From Nitrosomonas ureae (GTDB lineage Bacteria; Pseudomonadota; Gammaproteobacteria; Burkholderiales; Nitrosomonadaceae): DNA of 64,000 nucleotides. A model generated the notes under the pieces. That model was given only the letters and a program-made list of their open reading frames with translations. It was not told the DNA's origin and searched no databases. The DNA lies in assembly GCF_900108305.1 (NCBI RefSeq), contig NZ_FNUX01000004.1:1-64000 (forward strand). Direction: 5' to 3'. Positions 17,762 to 27,012 of the stretch are shown one piece after another. Position 1 is the stretch's first letter. Each line of letters begins with the position of its first letter. The translations under genes and the position numbers were made by a program.

Positions 17762-18908
17762 ATTTATCCGTAATTTCAATGATATCCGGCCATGAGTTAG
17801 CTCGTGTCAGCCCTTGCTGTGCAATTTGTTCGCGCAGCTTCCGGTCACTCAGCATGCGTTGCATCGCTTCCGTCAGAGCGTCAGTATCGGGTTCTGATAA
17901 TAGTGCGCCATCCTTTACAACTTCAGGTACACCGCCCACAGCGGTGCAAACCGCCGCTGTGCCTGCTACGAGTGATTCAAGATTTGCCAATCCGAATGAT
18001 TCGGAAGCTGAAGCGCTGACATACAAGTCGGCGGCACAAAGATATAAGCCGATATCTTCAGTGACCGCGAACAGAATCTCCCGTGAAAGTCTTGATTGCT
18101 GAGCCAGTTTTTGTAAAGTACTGTGATCGCCTTCACCCAGAATAACTAACTGGAGTTCTTTTTCCAGCTTAAGCCTGACGCATGCCTGGATGAGTAATGG
18201 ATATTGCTTGACCGGGGAGATGCGGCCAATACTTAATATATAAACCGCAGACTCGTTCCAGCCAAGACGATTTCTTGCATCCTCCCGGCTGTAGCGGTTC
18301 ACAACGGGGCGTGCATGGACCAGATGATGCCAGTGCGCAGGTAGCGGATGAATGGCTAGATCGTGTGCGATCTGAGAGACGCCGCGGCGAGTGGGTGCGA
18401 TTACCCAGAAAGCAGCGCGCAGTATGTTGGCTTCCCGATGGCGCATGAAACGCATCACGCGATGACCCAGATGCACGCCATCTTCGTGAATGGCTTGAGT
18501 ATAACAACCGAAACCATGTTCGGTGATGCCCCACACTGGCTTGTGATCGGGATAGAATCGCAGGAAAAAGCGCAAACTCATGGCGATATAGGGATCGTGG
18601 CAGTGTACGTGGGTATATTTCTGCGTAACTGCCAGTTTTGCGGCAAGACGTCCCATATTAAAGCGTTCCAGCAGAACCTGGAACAATGCGGGGAAATGGG
18701 TAGGTGTGTTTTTGATTCCGTGTAAGCAATTTAATAAAGCCAGGAGGCGTTGTTGCCAGAGCATAGCGCGTTGCCCTAAGTCGGCTTGGCAAAGATAGCC
18801 CACCTCGACTCCGCGGCGCTGGAATTCTTCAACAATGGGCGCCAAGCTGCGTCCCAGACCGTAACGCTGATCTGAACGGGTTTCACGTGTAACCATCAAA
18901 ATTTTCAT
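17727..18908 (-). CDS. GT4 family glycosyltransferase
   Basis: This 393-residue GT-B fold enzyme should transfer a sugar from a nucleotide donor. The N-terminal domain starts M-K-I-L-M-V-T-R-E with a glycine-containing loop (R-Y-G-L-G-R-S). The C-terminal donor domain has I-L-S-I-G-R-I-S-P-V-K-Q-Y (about 226-238) and the E-x7-E-type motif S-A-S-E-S-F-G-L-A-N-L-E near 300, then G-G-V-P-E-V-V. No membrane segment is seen, so it acts at the cytoplasmic face. It precedes and overlaps the PIG-L gene. Confidence 0.92.
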   Translation of the reverse strand: MKILMVTRETRSDQRYGLGRSLAPIVEEFQRRGVEVGYLCQADLGQRAMLWQQRLLALLNCLHGIKNTPTHFPALFQVLLERFNMGRLAAKLAVTQKYTHVHCHDPYIAMSLRFFLRFYPDHKPVWGITEHGFGCYTQAIHEDGVHLGHRVMRFMRHREANILRAAFWVIAPTRRGVSQIAHDLAIHPLPAHWHHLVHARPVVNRYSREDARNRLGWNESAVYILSIGRISPVKQYPLLIQACVRLKLEKELQLVILGEGDHSTLQKLAQQSRLSREILFAVTEDIGLYLCAADLYVSASASESFGLANLESLVAGTAAVCTAVGGVPEVVKDGALLSEPDTDALTEAMQRMLSDRKLREQIAQQGLTRANSWPDIIEITDKYEAIYRQAAAD

Positions 18909-19023
18909 GGCGATTAATGGTTCACTTGCGTGGAGATTGCGCTCATTGTCGTGCGTCTATTAATTAAAACGCTTATTTGCGTATCGTGAGCAACGGTTGC
19001 ATTTAAATTCAATATAAACTTAT

Positions 19024-20793
19024 TTAGCGAAAGTCCGCATCGCCGGACATCAGCCACCAATGGTTACGTAAAGAATCAATCGATGGCGCGTTATCCCAGG
19101 TGCTGGCGGGAATGCGAATATCCAGCATTTTCCGGTTGCCGCCGGCGACTGCAAAATGGGCGGCAAAGTTTTCCGTGATACGGCAAAATAATCGTTGCTG
19201 GCCATTAATGCCTGCCAACCGGCGGGCGTGCAGAACCAGAAGAGGAATTTCGGCCAATGGCGCTACGATATCGACGATTTCGCACCCGTGGGCATCATAA
19301 CGCAGTATCAGCACGCCCCGTGTCTGGTCGCCACCGCGGTTTTTTATCAATACGACCTGGTAGTGCTGGGTAGGATGATTAAGATAGCGGTGTTGTATAT
19401 AAGCCCAGTCGCGGATACCGACTAATGCAGTCTGCAGATCCTTGGCCATTTGCTGCCAGCACGCATTAACGATGAGCGCAATTTGCGCATTATTATCTAG
19501 TGCGGTGATAGGAAGTAATCGGGTGCGCCAGTGAGGAAATTTCGATAACGGTGACCAGGAGATTTCGGCCATTTTTCCAACTTCGCCATATAATCCGTGC
19601 CGTTCCGCAATTTTCATGTGCCGTTCGTTTGGAAATCCAAAGCCGATCAGATAAGGCTTGCCGTAACCAATATAATGTTCCAGAAAGGCAGCCGTCATCA
19701 GGAAAAAAGGGCCTTTCCGGGTCAGTACGCCGCGTTCGTTTGTGTCGACCATGACATCCGCGATTTGCACCGCTGTTTGGGGTTGTCCAAAAAATAGAAT
19801 CTTCCGGCCGACGCCGCCGTAGTGGGCAATCAGCTTACCTTTGCACCATACACCCAGTTCATGGCTTGCGTTTGAGCCATATTTCCATTGCCAGGTGGCT
19901 GGCGTCATCGTGTGATGGAATGTTTCCTTAAATAAATCAAAGAGCTTATGTTTTTGATCTTCCTTTAAAAGCTGCAAGCGCCACCGGGGTGTTGTTTTTT
20001 TTCTGAAACGCAACAAAGCGTAGCCGTATTGCCCGTTGGTATACTTTTCCCGGTTAATCCGGTTGGATTGCTCGAGTTGCGTCAGTTGCTCAGGGTTAAG
20101 GAAAAGATCCTTGATCAGCCTTTGCCGGTAGGTTGAAATGGCCTGTAACAAATAATCAAAAGTGGGTGCCGCCAGGACGGATAAATCCAGGTTTTCAATC
20201 AATTCAAACCCGGATCGCTCGGCCAGCATGATCATGTTCTTGAGTAAATGGAGACGTTCCAAATGTGTAATAGTGTGCTTCAGTGCAAATTCGCCCATTA
20301 CGATCAATTGTCCCGATGGCGATAGCAGGTCCAGCGCTTTATTAAAAATGACCGGTTGATCGATGTATTGCGCTGATTCCTTAAATAAAACAATATCGAA
20401 GCCTTGCGCATCGGCATTAAGAGTTTCCAGCGTATCGAGCGTGATGCTGCGGACATCATAACCCAGCTGGCTGAGCATGGATGAGGTGGCGGCTCCCGGG
20501 TCTATCCCCACTTCCACAATGCGGCAAGGAGGCGGTGGCAGCTTTGATAGCAGCAGTTCATGAGTTGATTGCTGCGCTGTCCGCATGCTGATTTTGTCGT
20601 TTTTAAACAAACCGAAATGTAAATCAGAAGCCACGCCTTCATGCAGGTGTAACGCATGGGCATATATATTGAGCGGAAACACCGGCGTTTCGCCAGGAGA
20701 GGCCGGGGCTGCCGTCATTGACGCAGCGGCATGAGTAGCCTGGCGGTAATGCTGAGTGCTTTGTATCGAATTGTGATTAATGGATTTAGTCAT
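19024..20793 (-). CDS. Methyltransferase-like and GNAT-like fusion protein of the glycan cluster
   Basis: This 589-residue protein seems to have two parts. Residues about 75-200 look like a SAM-dependent methyltransferase core: R-I-V-E-V-G-I-D-P-G-A-A-T, then F-D-I-V-L-F-K-E and L-L-S-P-S-G-Q-L-I-V. The glycine loop is imperfect, so activity is uncertain. Residues about 290-585 resemble GNAT acyltransferases found in polysaccharide clusters (T-W-Q-W-K-Y-G; V-M-V-D-T-N-E-R-G; I-G-F-G-F-P-N-E-R-H). The ATG at 20793 overlaps the upstream ABC ATPase gene by eight bases. The frame is open further upstream to 21072, but that part lies over the ATPase gene. It probably adds acyl or methyl decorations to the glycan; this is inferred from context. 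Confidence 0.75.
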   Translation of the reverse strand: MTKSINHNSIQSTQHYRQATHAAASMTAAPASPGETPVFPLNIYAHALHLHEGVASDLHFGLFKNDKISMRTAQQSTHELLLSKLPPPPCRIVEVGIDPGAATSSMLSQLGYDVRSITLDTLETLNADAQGFDIVLFKESAQYIDQPVIFNKALDLLSPSGQLIVMGEFALKHTITHLERLHLLKNMIMLAERSGFELIENLDLSVLAAPTFDYLLQAISTYRQRLIKDLFLNPEQLTQLEQSNRINREKYTNGQYGYALLRFRKKTTPRWRLQLLKEDQKHKLFDLFKETFHHTMTPATWQWKYGSNASHELGVWCKGKLIAHYGGVGRKILFFGQPQTAVQIADVMVDTNERGVLTRKGPFFLMTAAFLEHYIGYGKPYLIGFGFPNERHMKIAERHGLYGEVGKMAEISWSPLSKFPHWRTRLLPITALDNNAQIALIVNACWQQMAKDLQTALVGIRDWAYIQHRYLNHPTQHYQVVLIKNRGGDQTRGVLILRYDAHGCEIVDIVAPLAEIPLLVLHARRLAGINGQQRLFCRITENFAAHFAVAGGNRKMLDIRIPASTWDNAPSIDSLRNHWWLMSGDADFR

Positions 20794-22066
20794 TCTGAAT
20801 GATGAGGTTGTTTTCCCATTGATGAGGAATTGAAAAATATCCTTGCAAGCGTCCCGCTTGCGTGACTTGTAAAGTTGCAATGGCTTCTGCTGAATCATAC
20901 AGATGCAGGCCACGTTCGCACAATAAATAGATACTGACCTGATATTCTCCTTTGAGAAGCGGTAATCGTTCCAGCCTGAGGCCAATTTGCCCTGATCCAT
21001 CGGGTGATCGTTGAATCGCGAATTGATCTTCCCATGTGGCTGTACTGGTGATGATCCGGCCATCTTTGGCATGTAGCGTCATGGCGATATTCGGGCACGG
21101 AAGTGCAGGATCCGAAGCGAAGCTTACGTTGATCAGGATATTGGATTGGCTGCTGGCGATATCGGCATGCGCTGTGCAGATGTCATCCGCTATGAGTTGT
21201 ACTTTGTCCAGATGCGCGTTGCCGGATGGATGCCTTTTGTGCAGGACCGGGGCGCTTTCGCTTGCAAAATGTGTTGTGGCTGCCGGGTCAGTTGTACTTT
21301 GATCCAAAAATGACTGATAGGCCGATACCACCTGGGCGGATTCGCCATCTAATACCATCTTGCCTTTATTGAGCCAGATCGCACGAGCGCATAATGATTC
21401 AACCTGAAACAGCGAGTGCGAACAAAACAGGATTGTTTTACCCGCATCCCGCATTTGCATGATGCGAGTAAACGATTTTCGGGCAAACGCGCCATCCCCC
21501 ACCGATAAAGCTTCATCGATGATCAGGATATCGGGGTCGACATTGATGGCAACAGAAAATGCCAAGCGTACATACATGCCGCTGGAATATGTTTTTACGG
21601 GCTGATCAATAAAATCACGCACACCTGAGAAATCGATAATCTGTTCGATGCGCTCAGCAATTTCCAACTGATTTAACCCCATGATCGCCGCGCTCATCAA
21701 GGCATTCTCGCGCCCGGTAAACTCCGGGTTGAATCCGGCGCCGAGTTCCAGTAAGGCAGCGATACGGCCGTTTACCTGCACTTCACCGCAGGTGGGGGTT
21801 GCCGTGCCGCAAACCAGTTGCAGCAGGGTCGATTTTCCCGAGCCGTTTTGACCTACGATGCCTACGACTTCTCCCGGCATTATCGTTAAGTCGATATCGT
21901 TTAAAGCCCACAGCTCGCGGTAATATTGACGTGAACCCCACCATCCGTGCGGCCACAAAAACTGTTTTAAACGATCTCTTGGATGTTGATACAGCTGATA
22001 GCATTTGGATAGCTTCACGGTGTTAACGGCTGGCTCATAGCCCGAAGCGTTAAAGGACATCTGCAA
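20786..22066 (-). CDS. Polysaccharide ABC exporter ATP-binding protein, Wzt type
   Basis: This is the ATPase of a polysaccharide exporter. Residues about 12-245 form the nucleotide-binding domain: Walker A G-Q-N-G-S-G-K-S-T at 72-80, the family-variant signature Y-S-S-G-M-Y-V-R-L-A-F near 153, and Walker B I-L-I-I-D-E-A-L-S-V-G-D near 175. Residues about 285-426 form an extra C-terminal beta-rich domain, like the Wzt domain that recognises the end of an O-antigen chain. The gene follows its permease with a 17-base overlap. As that permease is broken, this ATPase may lack its normal partner. ATGs at 22066 and 22060 are equally possible starts. Confidence 0.9.
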   Translation of the reverse strand: MQMSFNASGYEPAVNTVKLSKCYQLYQHPRDRLKQFLWPHGWWGSRQYYRELWALNDIDLTIMPGEVVGIVGQNGSGKSTLLQLVCGTATPTCGEVQVNGRIAALLELGAGFNPEFTGRENALMSAAIMGLNQLEIAERIEQIIDFSGVRDFIDQPVKTYSSGMYVRLAFSVAINVDPDILIIDEALSVGDGAFARKSFTRIMQMRDAGKTILFCSHSLFQVESLCARAIWLNKGKMVLDGESAQVVSAYQSFLDQSTTDPAATTHFASESAPVLHKRHPSGNAHLDKVQLIADDICTAHADIASSQSNILINVSFASDPALPCPNIAMTLHAKDGRIITSTATWEDQFAIQRSPDGSGQIGLRLERLPLLKGEYQVSIYLLCERGLHLYDSAEAIATLQVTQAGRLQGYFSIPHQWENNLIIQND

Positions 22067-22604
22067 ACCCTTGGCGTGTTTTATTAAACCCGATCCAGGT
22101 GACGAAGGTCACGGGCAAATAATACGGAGCTACTTGGCTCCAATGCGGTAATTGTCCATGACGTATCATTGCTCGCGCTTGCTCAATAATAAAAATAAAG
22201 GGATTGAGAGTGAGGTTCAAGCTTAACCCCATGAGTAATAACAAGGCAAAAATAAATGTGTCGTCGTTGATATCATGGTGTTGGGGATCCGGACATACTT
22301 TAAGCGCAACGCTGAAAACAAAAGCATATATCGACAACATCAGGGCAGCATTAATGGGAGAGTATATTAATCCCCGGAACGAGCTTTGGTATCGGCTGAT
22401 CACTTTGCGCTTGATCATCTGCGGAATGAGCGGGGCCTGTTGCCACGAGCTGCGGAAGTTGTTCGGAAAAATAGTAGTATTAAACAGGTGCAAAGAAACT
22501 AAACTTGGAATATTGAAGGGTCTATTATCGCAGATAAACAAACGGAAATTAATAAGGAGTAGAACAAGACGGGTGCTTTTTATCTGTGGAATGGTGGCGG
22601 CCAT
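22050..22604 (-). pseudogene. Polysaccharide ABC exporter permease (Wzm/ABC-2), internal deletion
   Basis: The 184-residue frame has the family's start region (I-P-Q-M-I-K-R-K-V-I-S-R-Y-Q-S-S-F-R-G-L), a first membrane segment (S-I-Y-A-F-V-F-S-V-A-L-K) and part of a second (F-A-L-L-L-L-M-G-L). It then jumps directly to the end region (L-T-L-N-P-F-I-F-I-I-E-Q-A-R, then K-T-R-Q-G-F-A-D-V-L). Normal Wzm permeases have about 260 residues and six membrane segments. About 100-120 residues holding the central segments are missing, while the frame is preserved across the junction near 22215. The N-terminal 45 residues before the homologous part look non-native, so the start is unsure. It cannot form a normal channel. 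Confidence 0.8.
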
Positions 22605-23020
22605 TCCCGCAATCCCGCCTGATTATCTGAACTATTGATTATGTTCGCAGTCCATTCACTGCCCATGCGGTGGCCGTTGAAGCGCTATTGGCTTCAAATC
22701 CGGTGATTGTTGTAATACACACCCTTGTGCAAATGAATTGTTGGAATAAGCTCACTCTTATCCTGCATATGAGAATTTTAGCGTAAATTAATAGCGTTAT
22801 AATTGTTGTAATTACGCAACATGGTCTGTGAAAACTTCGGATGCAAACTTGCAAAGAGGTTTTGTTTTGGGCAGAATGGACTTTAACTTGGCTTTTGTGG
22901 TATTTTCTGCTAGGAAAATTTGAGTTGCGCAGAAGTTACATAGAGACAAAGTGAAAGTGAAAAACTTGCAAGTAATTTACTTTAGTATTTATTTTTAATT
23001 TTTATAACGAGGGAGCTCCC
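22605..23020 (+). promoter_or_regulatory. Long leader and promoter region of the S-layer-like gene
   Basis: These 416 bases hold no gene that I can support. The region separates the divergent glycan operon from the S-layer-like gene. The last part is AT-rich and ends with GAGGGAG placed six to eight bases before the ATG at 23021, a strong ribosome site fitting a highly expressed protein. I cannot assign -35/-10 boxes with confidence. Confidence 0.5.
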
Positions 23021-25534
23021 ATGGCTATAACAGCAGAACAACAAACTAGTATTCTGAAAGTTGCGATAGGTTTGTTTAATGCAGCACCAGGCAAGGTCTA
23101 TATGACCGAATTGGCGAATCTGGTTGATGCAAACGGTTTTAATATGTCAATCGATCAATTGGCTGATTTTCTGGATGATACTCCGGTATTCAAGGACAAC
23201 ATTCTGGTTGGTAACGTAACCATAGAAGATCAAGCGAACATATTGCTGAATAATTTTGGTCTTGCAGCGGATGATGATCCTGCCAGTGCCGGTTCACAAG
23301 CGAAAGCATTCTTTGAAGGTGGGCTTGCGGCGGGTAAAGGCCTGGGCGCCCTCGTCATTGAAGGGATCAATTATTTGAATGGCACTCCGGCACCGGAATT
23401 TGCCGCAACCAAAACCTTGCTGGATAATAAGGTTCTGGTCGCCAAAGCCTACTCAGCCACAGGTTCATCGACTGATATCGCGTTATTGCAGACGGTATTA
23501 AGCAAAGTGACCGGGGATGCTCCTTATACGCCGGAAGACGTGCAGCAAGCACTGACCGATAGCGGTGTGCCGACCGGTAGTGGATCGGGCTTTGCGTTAA
23601 TCGTGGGTGAAGATAGCCTGACCGGTACCAGCGGTGATGACGTCTTTACCGCATTGGCCATTCAGGATAACGTAGGCGGCGTGGTCAACTCGCTTGAATC
23701 CATTGACAGACTGGACGGCGGCACCGGTAACGATACGTTAACCGCAACGCTGATAGCCGGCGCAGCACCGTCTCTGACCAGCATCGAGAATATCATTGCG
23801 CGTTTTGGCGCGGGTACGACGCTTGATCTGGCAAACGCAACCGGCGTGCAATCGATCACCGTGCAATCGAGTACTGGCGCGGGTATGGTTGATAATATCG
23901 GCACTGCCGCTACTCTGGGGGTCAGAAATCAAGTCCAGAATGTGACATTCGCTGGCAATACCGCGACTACTCAGAACCTGAGTCTGGATACGGTGGGCAA
24001 TTTTACGACGCCAACAGTAACTGCCGTTGCTCTGGATGATGTTGCTACAACATTGAATCTTTCAACGAATAATTCAAATGCCGACATTTCTTCATTAACA
24101 CTTGTTGAAGAATTGACTTTAGCAGCAAGAGGATCGAATGAAATTCTTCAAGGGTTTGGTGGCACTGCGACAACCGCAACTATTACTGGTACGGGTAGCG
24201 TTGAGTTTCTGAATCCGTTTACTACCTTAGAAACATTGGATGCGGCCGGTAATTCCGGTGGTGTAACCGCGACATTGGACGGTAGTGCAGTCACTGTTAA
24301 CGGCGGTTCCGGCAATGATGACATTACCTATACCGAAGCAATGGCTGCGACAGCTGCTGTGGCATTAGGCGCGGGTGATGACACGTTTACGATTACGGTT
24401 GCAGCCGTTGATGGTGCAACGGCGGATGGCGGTGAAGGCAATGACGCTCTGGGTGTTGTTGATGGTGCTCTTTTGGATGCAGCCGCTCAGACTGTTTATA
24501 CCAATTTTGAAACACTGGAAATCGGTGGCGGTACCGGTACCTATGATATGGAAAATCTGCCAGGCTTGGTAGCAGTGACCATAGGCGCGGCTCTCACAGG
24601 TGCAGCAATCATAGACAATGCAGTGGCAGATACGACGGTGACCGTCAATGCGGAAGAAGGAACTGATTTGGCGCTGGGTCAAACGGTGGATTTCGCGTTG
24701 GCAACTGCAACGGGGTCTGCCGATAATGTGGACCTGACGCTGAATGCATTGGATGGAAATGATGATAGCGCAGCAAATGGCGTGATAACGGTGGATTCGT
24801 TCACTGCCAATGCCATTGAGTCTTTCACCATAGCTTCCAACGTTACGGTGATCGATCCTGAACTGGCAAATACCGATTACACCAATACAATCACTGCACT
24901 GGCCGGTGATGCGGTTGAAACATTGAATATCAGCGGCAATGCCAATCTGGATATTGCCGGCTTGACAGCCGCTACACTCAAAAAGATCGATGCCAGCACG
25001 ATGACGGGTGCATTGACAGTGAATGCGAGCGGAGCGAGTGGCGTTGAGTTTGTTGGCGGTGCAGCTAGCGATACTTATACCGGAACCGCGGATGGCGATA
25101 CCATTATCGGTAACGGCGGTGGCGATATAATCACACTGGGCGTCGGATCGGTAGACACCTTGATTCTGAATGCTGTGGGCGATTCCCAGTTGAATGCGGA
25201 TCTGGACGGGCATGATATTATTACTGGTTTTGGTGTTGCGGGTCAGCTGGACGTCATTGATCTGGGTGTTCTTGGGTTTACCGGTCAGCAAGCTTCAGCG
25301 CTGGCGAATAAAGGCGGTGCCGCGATTGCTTCGATTGCTGATGGTTCGGCAACGTCCATAACGGATTTCTTTGCTTCCGGCGGTGTAGACCGGGGTGTGG
25401 CAATCGGTGTCAGTGGCGGCAGTACCTGGGTGGTGATCGACGCGAACAAGGATGGTAACTTTACCTCGGGTGATGATGCCGTTGTCGAATTGGTAGCTGC
25501 CCCTGGTGTTACGCTGGCTAACTTTGGATTCTAA
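23021..25534 (+). CDS. Large RTX / S-layer-like surface protein
   Basis: This 837-residue acidic protein has no Sec signal peptide. It is rich in A, T, G, D, N and V and has almost no cysteine, as is typical of type I-secreted surface proteins. Residues about 1-180 form a helical N-terminal region. From about 195 on, beta-strand repeats dominate. RTX-like calcium motifs appear as G-T-S-G-D-D-V-F (about 207), G-G-T-G-N-D-T-L, N-G-G-S-G-N-D-D-I (about 427) and G-T-A-D-G-D-T-I-I-G-N-G-G-G-D (about 690). The C terminus reads G-H-D-I-I-T-G-F...D-V-I-D-L and ends in a hydrophobic F-G-F, as in type I secretion signals. It may form an S-layer or be a large adhesin. It lies next to the glycan cluster, so it could be the glycosylated protein. 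No type I secretion genes are in the window. Confidence 0.8.
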   Translation: MAITAEQQTSILKVAIGLFNAAPGKVYMTELANLVDANGFNMSIDQLADFLDDTPVFKDNILVGNVTIEDQANILLNNFGLAADDDPASAGSQAKAFFEGGLAAGKGLGALVIEGINYLNGTPAPEFAATKTLLDNKVLVAKAYSATGSSTDIALLQTVLSKVTGDAPYTPEDVQQALTDSGVPTGSGSGFALIVGEDSLTGTSGDDVFTALAIQDNVGGVVNSLESIDRLDGGTGNDTLTATLIAGAAPSLTSIENIIARFGAGTTLDLANATGVQSITVQSSTGAGMVDNIGTAATLGVRNQVQNVTFAGNTATTQNLSLDTVGNFTTPTVTAVALDDVATTLNLSTNNSNADISSLTLVEELTLAARGSNEILQGFGGTATTATITGTGSVEFLNPFTTLETLDAAGNSGGVTATLDGSAVTVNGGSGNDDITYTEAMAATAAVALGAGDDTFTITVAAVDGATADGGEGNDALGVVDGALLDAAAQTVYTNFETLEIGGGTGTYDMENLPGLVAVTIGAALTGAAIIDNAVADTTVTVNAEEGTDLALGQTVDFALATATGSADNVDLTLNALDGNDDSAANGVITVDSFTANAIESFTIASNVTVIDPELANTDYTNTITALAGDAVETLNISGNANLDIAGLTAATLKKIDASTMTGALTVNASGASGVEFVGGAASDTYTGTADGDTIIGNGGGDIITLGVGSVDTLILNAVGDSQLNADLDGHDIITGFGVAGQLDVIDLGVLGFTGQQASALANKGGAAIASIADGSATSITDFFASGGVDRGVAIGVSGGSTWVVIDANKDGNFTSGDDAVVELVAAPGVTLANFGF

Positions 25535-25570
25535 TCCGTAGATTAGAAAACAAAACCAGTAACAAAACTA

Positions 25571-25602
25571 AAAAGCCACCCTGTTTCAGGGTGGCTTTTT
25601 TA
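25571..25602 (+). terminator. Rho-independent terminator of the S-layer-like gene
   Basis: AAAAGCCACCCTG (25571-25583) pairs perfectly with CAGGGTGGCTTTT (25587-25599) around a 3-base loop, and T residues follow. It sits 36 bases after the stop codon. Confidence 0.95.
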
Positions 25603-25735
25603 TTTGCAGTCTTCGGGAAAATGTCAGGAAAAGCTATCGCTTCAATAGCGATTGAACCACATGATCAGAATGGAAAATTGCGTGGTATGGGTGAATGGAA
25701 TTACCGCGATGGTATAGTGTTTGCGGATAAAAGAA

Positions 25736-26449
25736 TCAGTGCTTTGTAGCGGATGTTGACACTGCGCTGATTTCCGCATGAAGTTGCTGGCAAGCCAGAA
25801 GCGGATTACCGGCCTGAGTGATTGGCCGGCCAATCACCAGATAATCGGCGCCGTTGCGGATGGCCTGCTGTGGCGTCGTGATTCTCCGCTGATCATCCGC
25901 ACTATCGCCGTGCGGGCGGATGCCCGGCGTTACCAGGCAAAAGCGCTCACCTAATTGCTGCCGCAGATGGGCGGCTTCCAGTGCGGAGCAAACAACGCCA
26001 TCCAGCCCGCATTCATCAGCGAGCCGCGCCAGGCGGTCGACGATCTGCTCAGGTTGACCGGCCAGGCCAATATCGGCAAGATCGTTTTGATCCATGCTGG
26101 TCAGCAACGTGACCGCGATCAGTTTGGTTGTGCCCGGAGTTATCGCCTCCCGCGCAGCTTGCAGCATCTTGCGGCCTCCCAGTGCGTGCACATTCACCAT
26201 CCACACGCCTAAATCAGCGGCGGCCTGGCAAGCCCTGGCAACCGTATGGGGAATATCGTGGAATTTAAGATCAAGAAATACATCGAATCCCCTGGTCATG
26301 AACTGCTCGAGGAGTTGCGGGCCGGTCGCGGTGAATAATTCCTTTCCGACTTTCAACCGGCATAGTTGAGGATCAAGCTGATGCGCTAACTGTAAGGCGC
26401 TTTTACCATCCGGGAAATCCAGCGCCACAATAATGCGGGGTTCATGCAT
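25736..26449 (-). CDS. pyrF: Orotidine 5'-phosphate decarboxylase
   Basis: PyrF converts OMP to UMP in the last step of pyrimidine synthesis. The 237-residue TIM-barrel protein has the catalytic motif D-L-K-F-H-D-I-P, with D60, K62 and D65. It also has the phosphate-binding segments T-P-G-I-R-P near the C-terminal third and V-I-G-R-P-I-T. It lies 15 bases downstream of lapA. In many betaproteobacteria lapB sits between these two genes; here it does not. Confidence 0.96.
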   Translation of the reverse strand: MHEPRIIVALDFPDGKSALQLAHQLDPQLCRLKVGKELFTATGPQLLEQFMTRGFDVFLDLKFHDIPHTVARACQAAADLGVWMVNVHALGGRKMLQAAREAITPGTTKLIAVTLLTSMDQNDLADIGLAGQPEQIVDRLARLADECGLDGVVCSALEAAHLRQQLGERFCLVTPGIRPHGDSADDQRRITTPQQAIRNGADYLVIGRPITQAGNPLLACQQLHAEISAVSTSATKH

Positions 26450-26464
26450 GAAGCTAAGCGATGT

Positions 26465-26674
26465 TTAATCGTTCGAGTTACACCGGCAGCGGGCGGAAAT
26501 CATGGCAATAAGAGCGCCCAGTGCAAAGAATATCAAAAGTACGACACTGAGGGGCAGTTCTATGGACTGTTCCATGGTGTACTGGAGCATAACGGGCTGC
26601 GAATTTTTGGATGCAAATACCGCGAGTATTGCAAAGACTACAATACGAAAAAGCCAGGCAACTAGATTCATCAT
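26465..26674 (-). CDS. lapA: LapA-domain membrane protein
   Basis: This 69-residue inner-membrane protein has two hydrophobic segments (about 4-20 and 41-60), separated by the short N-S-Q-P-V-x-L-x-Y linker typical of the LapA (DUF1049) family. In E. coli LapA works with LapB in the control of LPS synthesis. The C terminus is short and lacks a long coiled coil. The gene lies between a MITE-like element and pyrF, and no lapB follows. ATGs at 26674 and 26671 are both possible. Confidence 0.85.
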   Translation of the reverse strand: MMNLVAWLFRIVVFAILAVFASKNSQPVMLQYTMEQSIELPLSVVLLIFFALGALIAMISARCRCNSND

Positions 26675-26741
26675 AATGAGTAGAGTCCGTACAGGTTATT
26701 AGAGAAGTGAATAAATTATAAGCTCAAAACAAGCCGGGTAC

Positions 26742-26892
26742 TTAAGGAAACGCTGATTAATTGACTGCACGGGCGAATCATTTCGTTGCGCGGTACTCAC
26801 GCCTTCGCCTATCTTGTTGATATGTCTCAGTTGTTGCGTTCCGAGCGTCTCGTGCTTCATCTCGTTCGCCGAATTAATCAGCGTTTCCTTAA
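26742..26892. mobile_element. MITE-like element with 21-bp perfect terminal inverted repeats
   Basis: The left end (26742-26762) begins TTAAGGAAACGCTGATTAAT, and the right end (26872-26892) is its exact reverse complement over 21 bases. The 151-base element has no coding capacity, and its interior is also partly self-complementary. The outermost TTAA could include a duplicated target. A second copy, lacking the right end, is at 62157-62256, so this is a dispersed family. It lies between ihfB and lapA. Confidence 0.9.
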
Positions 26893-26953
26893 TATGTTAT
26901 GACCTAAGCCAAAGATTGATGCAATGATGCAGGATAGCATTAAGCATTTGATG

Positions 26954-26993
26954 GTATCCTGCGCGGCATTTCGTCACATGCCACGCAGGATAC
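26954..26993 (-). terminator. Strong hairpin after ihfB
   Basis: The 16-base arms (26954-26969 and 26978-26993) pair with a single mismatch around an 8-base loop, just downstream of the ihfB stop. There is no T run on the minus strand, so it may be a terminator or an mRNA-stabilising stem at the operon end. Confidence 0.6.
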
Positions 26994-27012
26994 TCATTTC
27001 GTTTGATAAAAA

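Noticed and set aside
24365-25291. A 308-codon open frame on the minus strand inside the S-layer-like gene
   Set aside because: It is fully antisense to a well-supported gene, is rich in I, C, R and Q as expected from a mirrored repetitive sequence, and has no ribosome site or family match.
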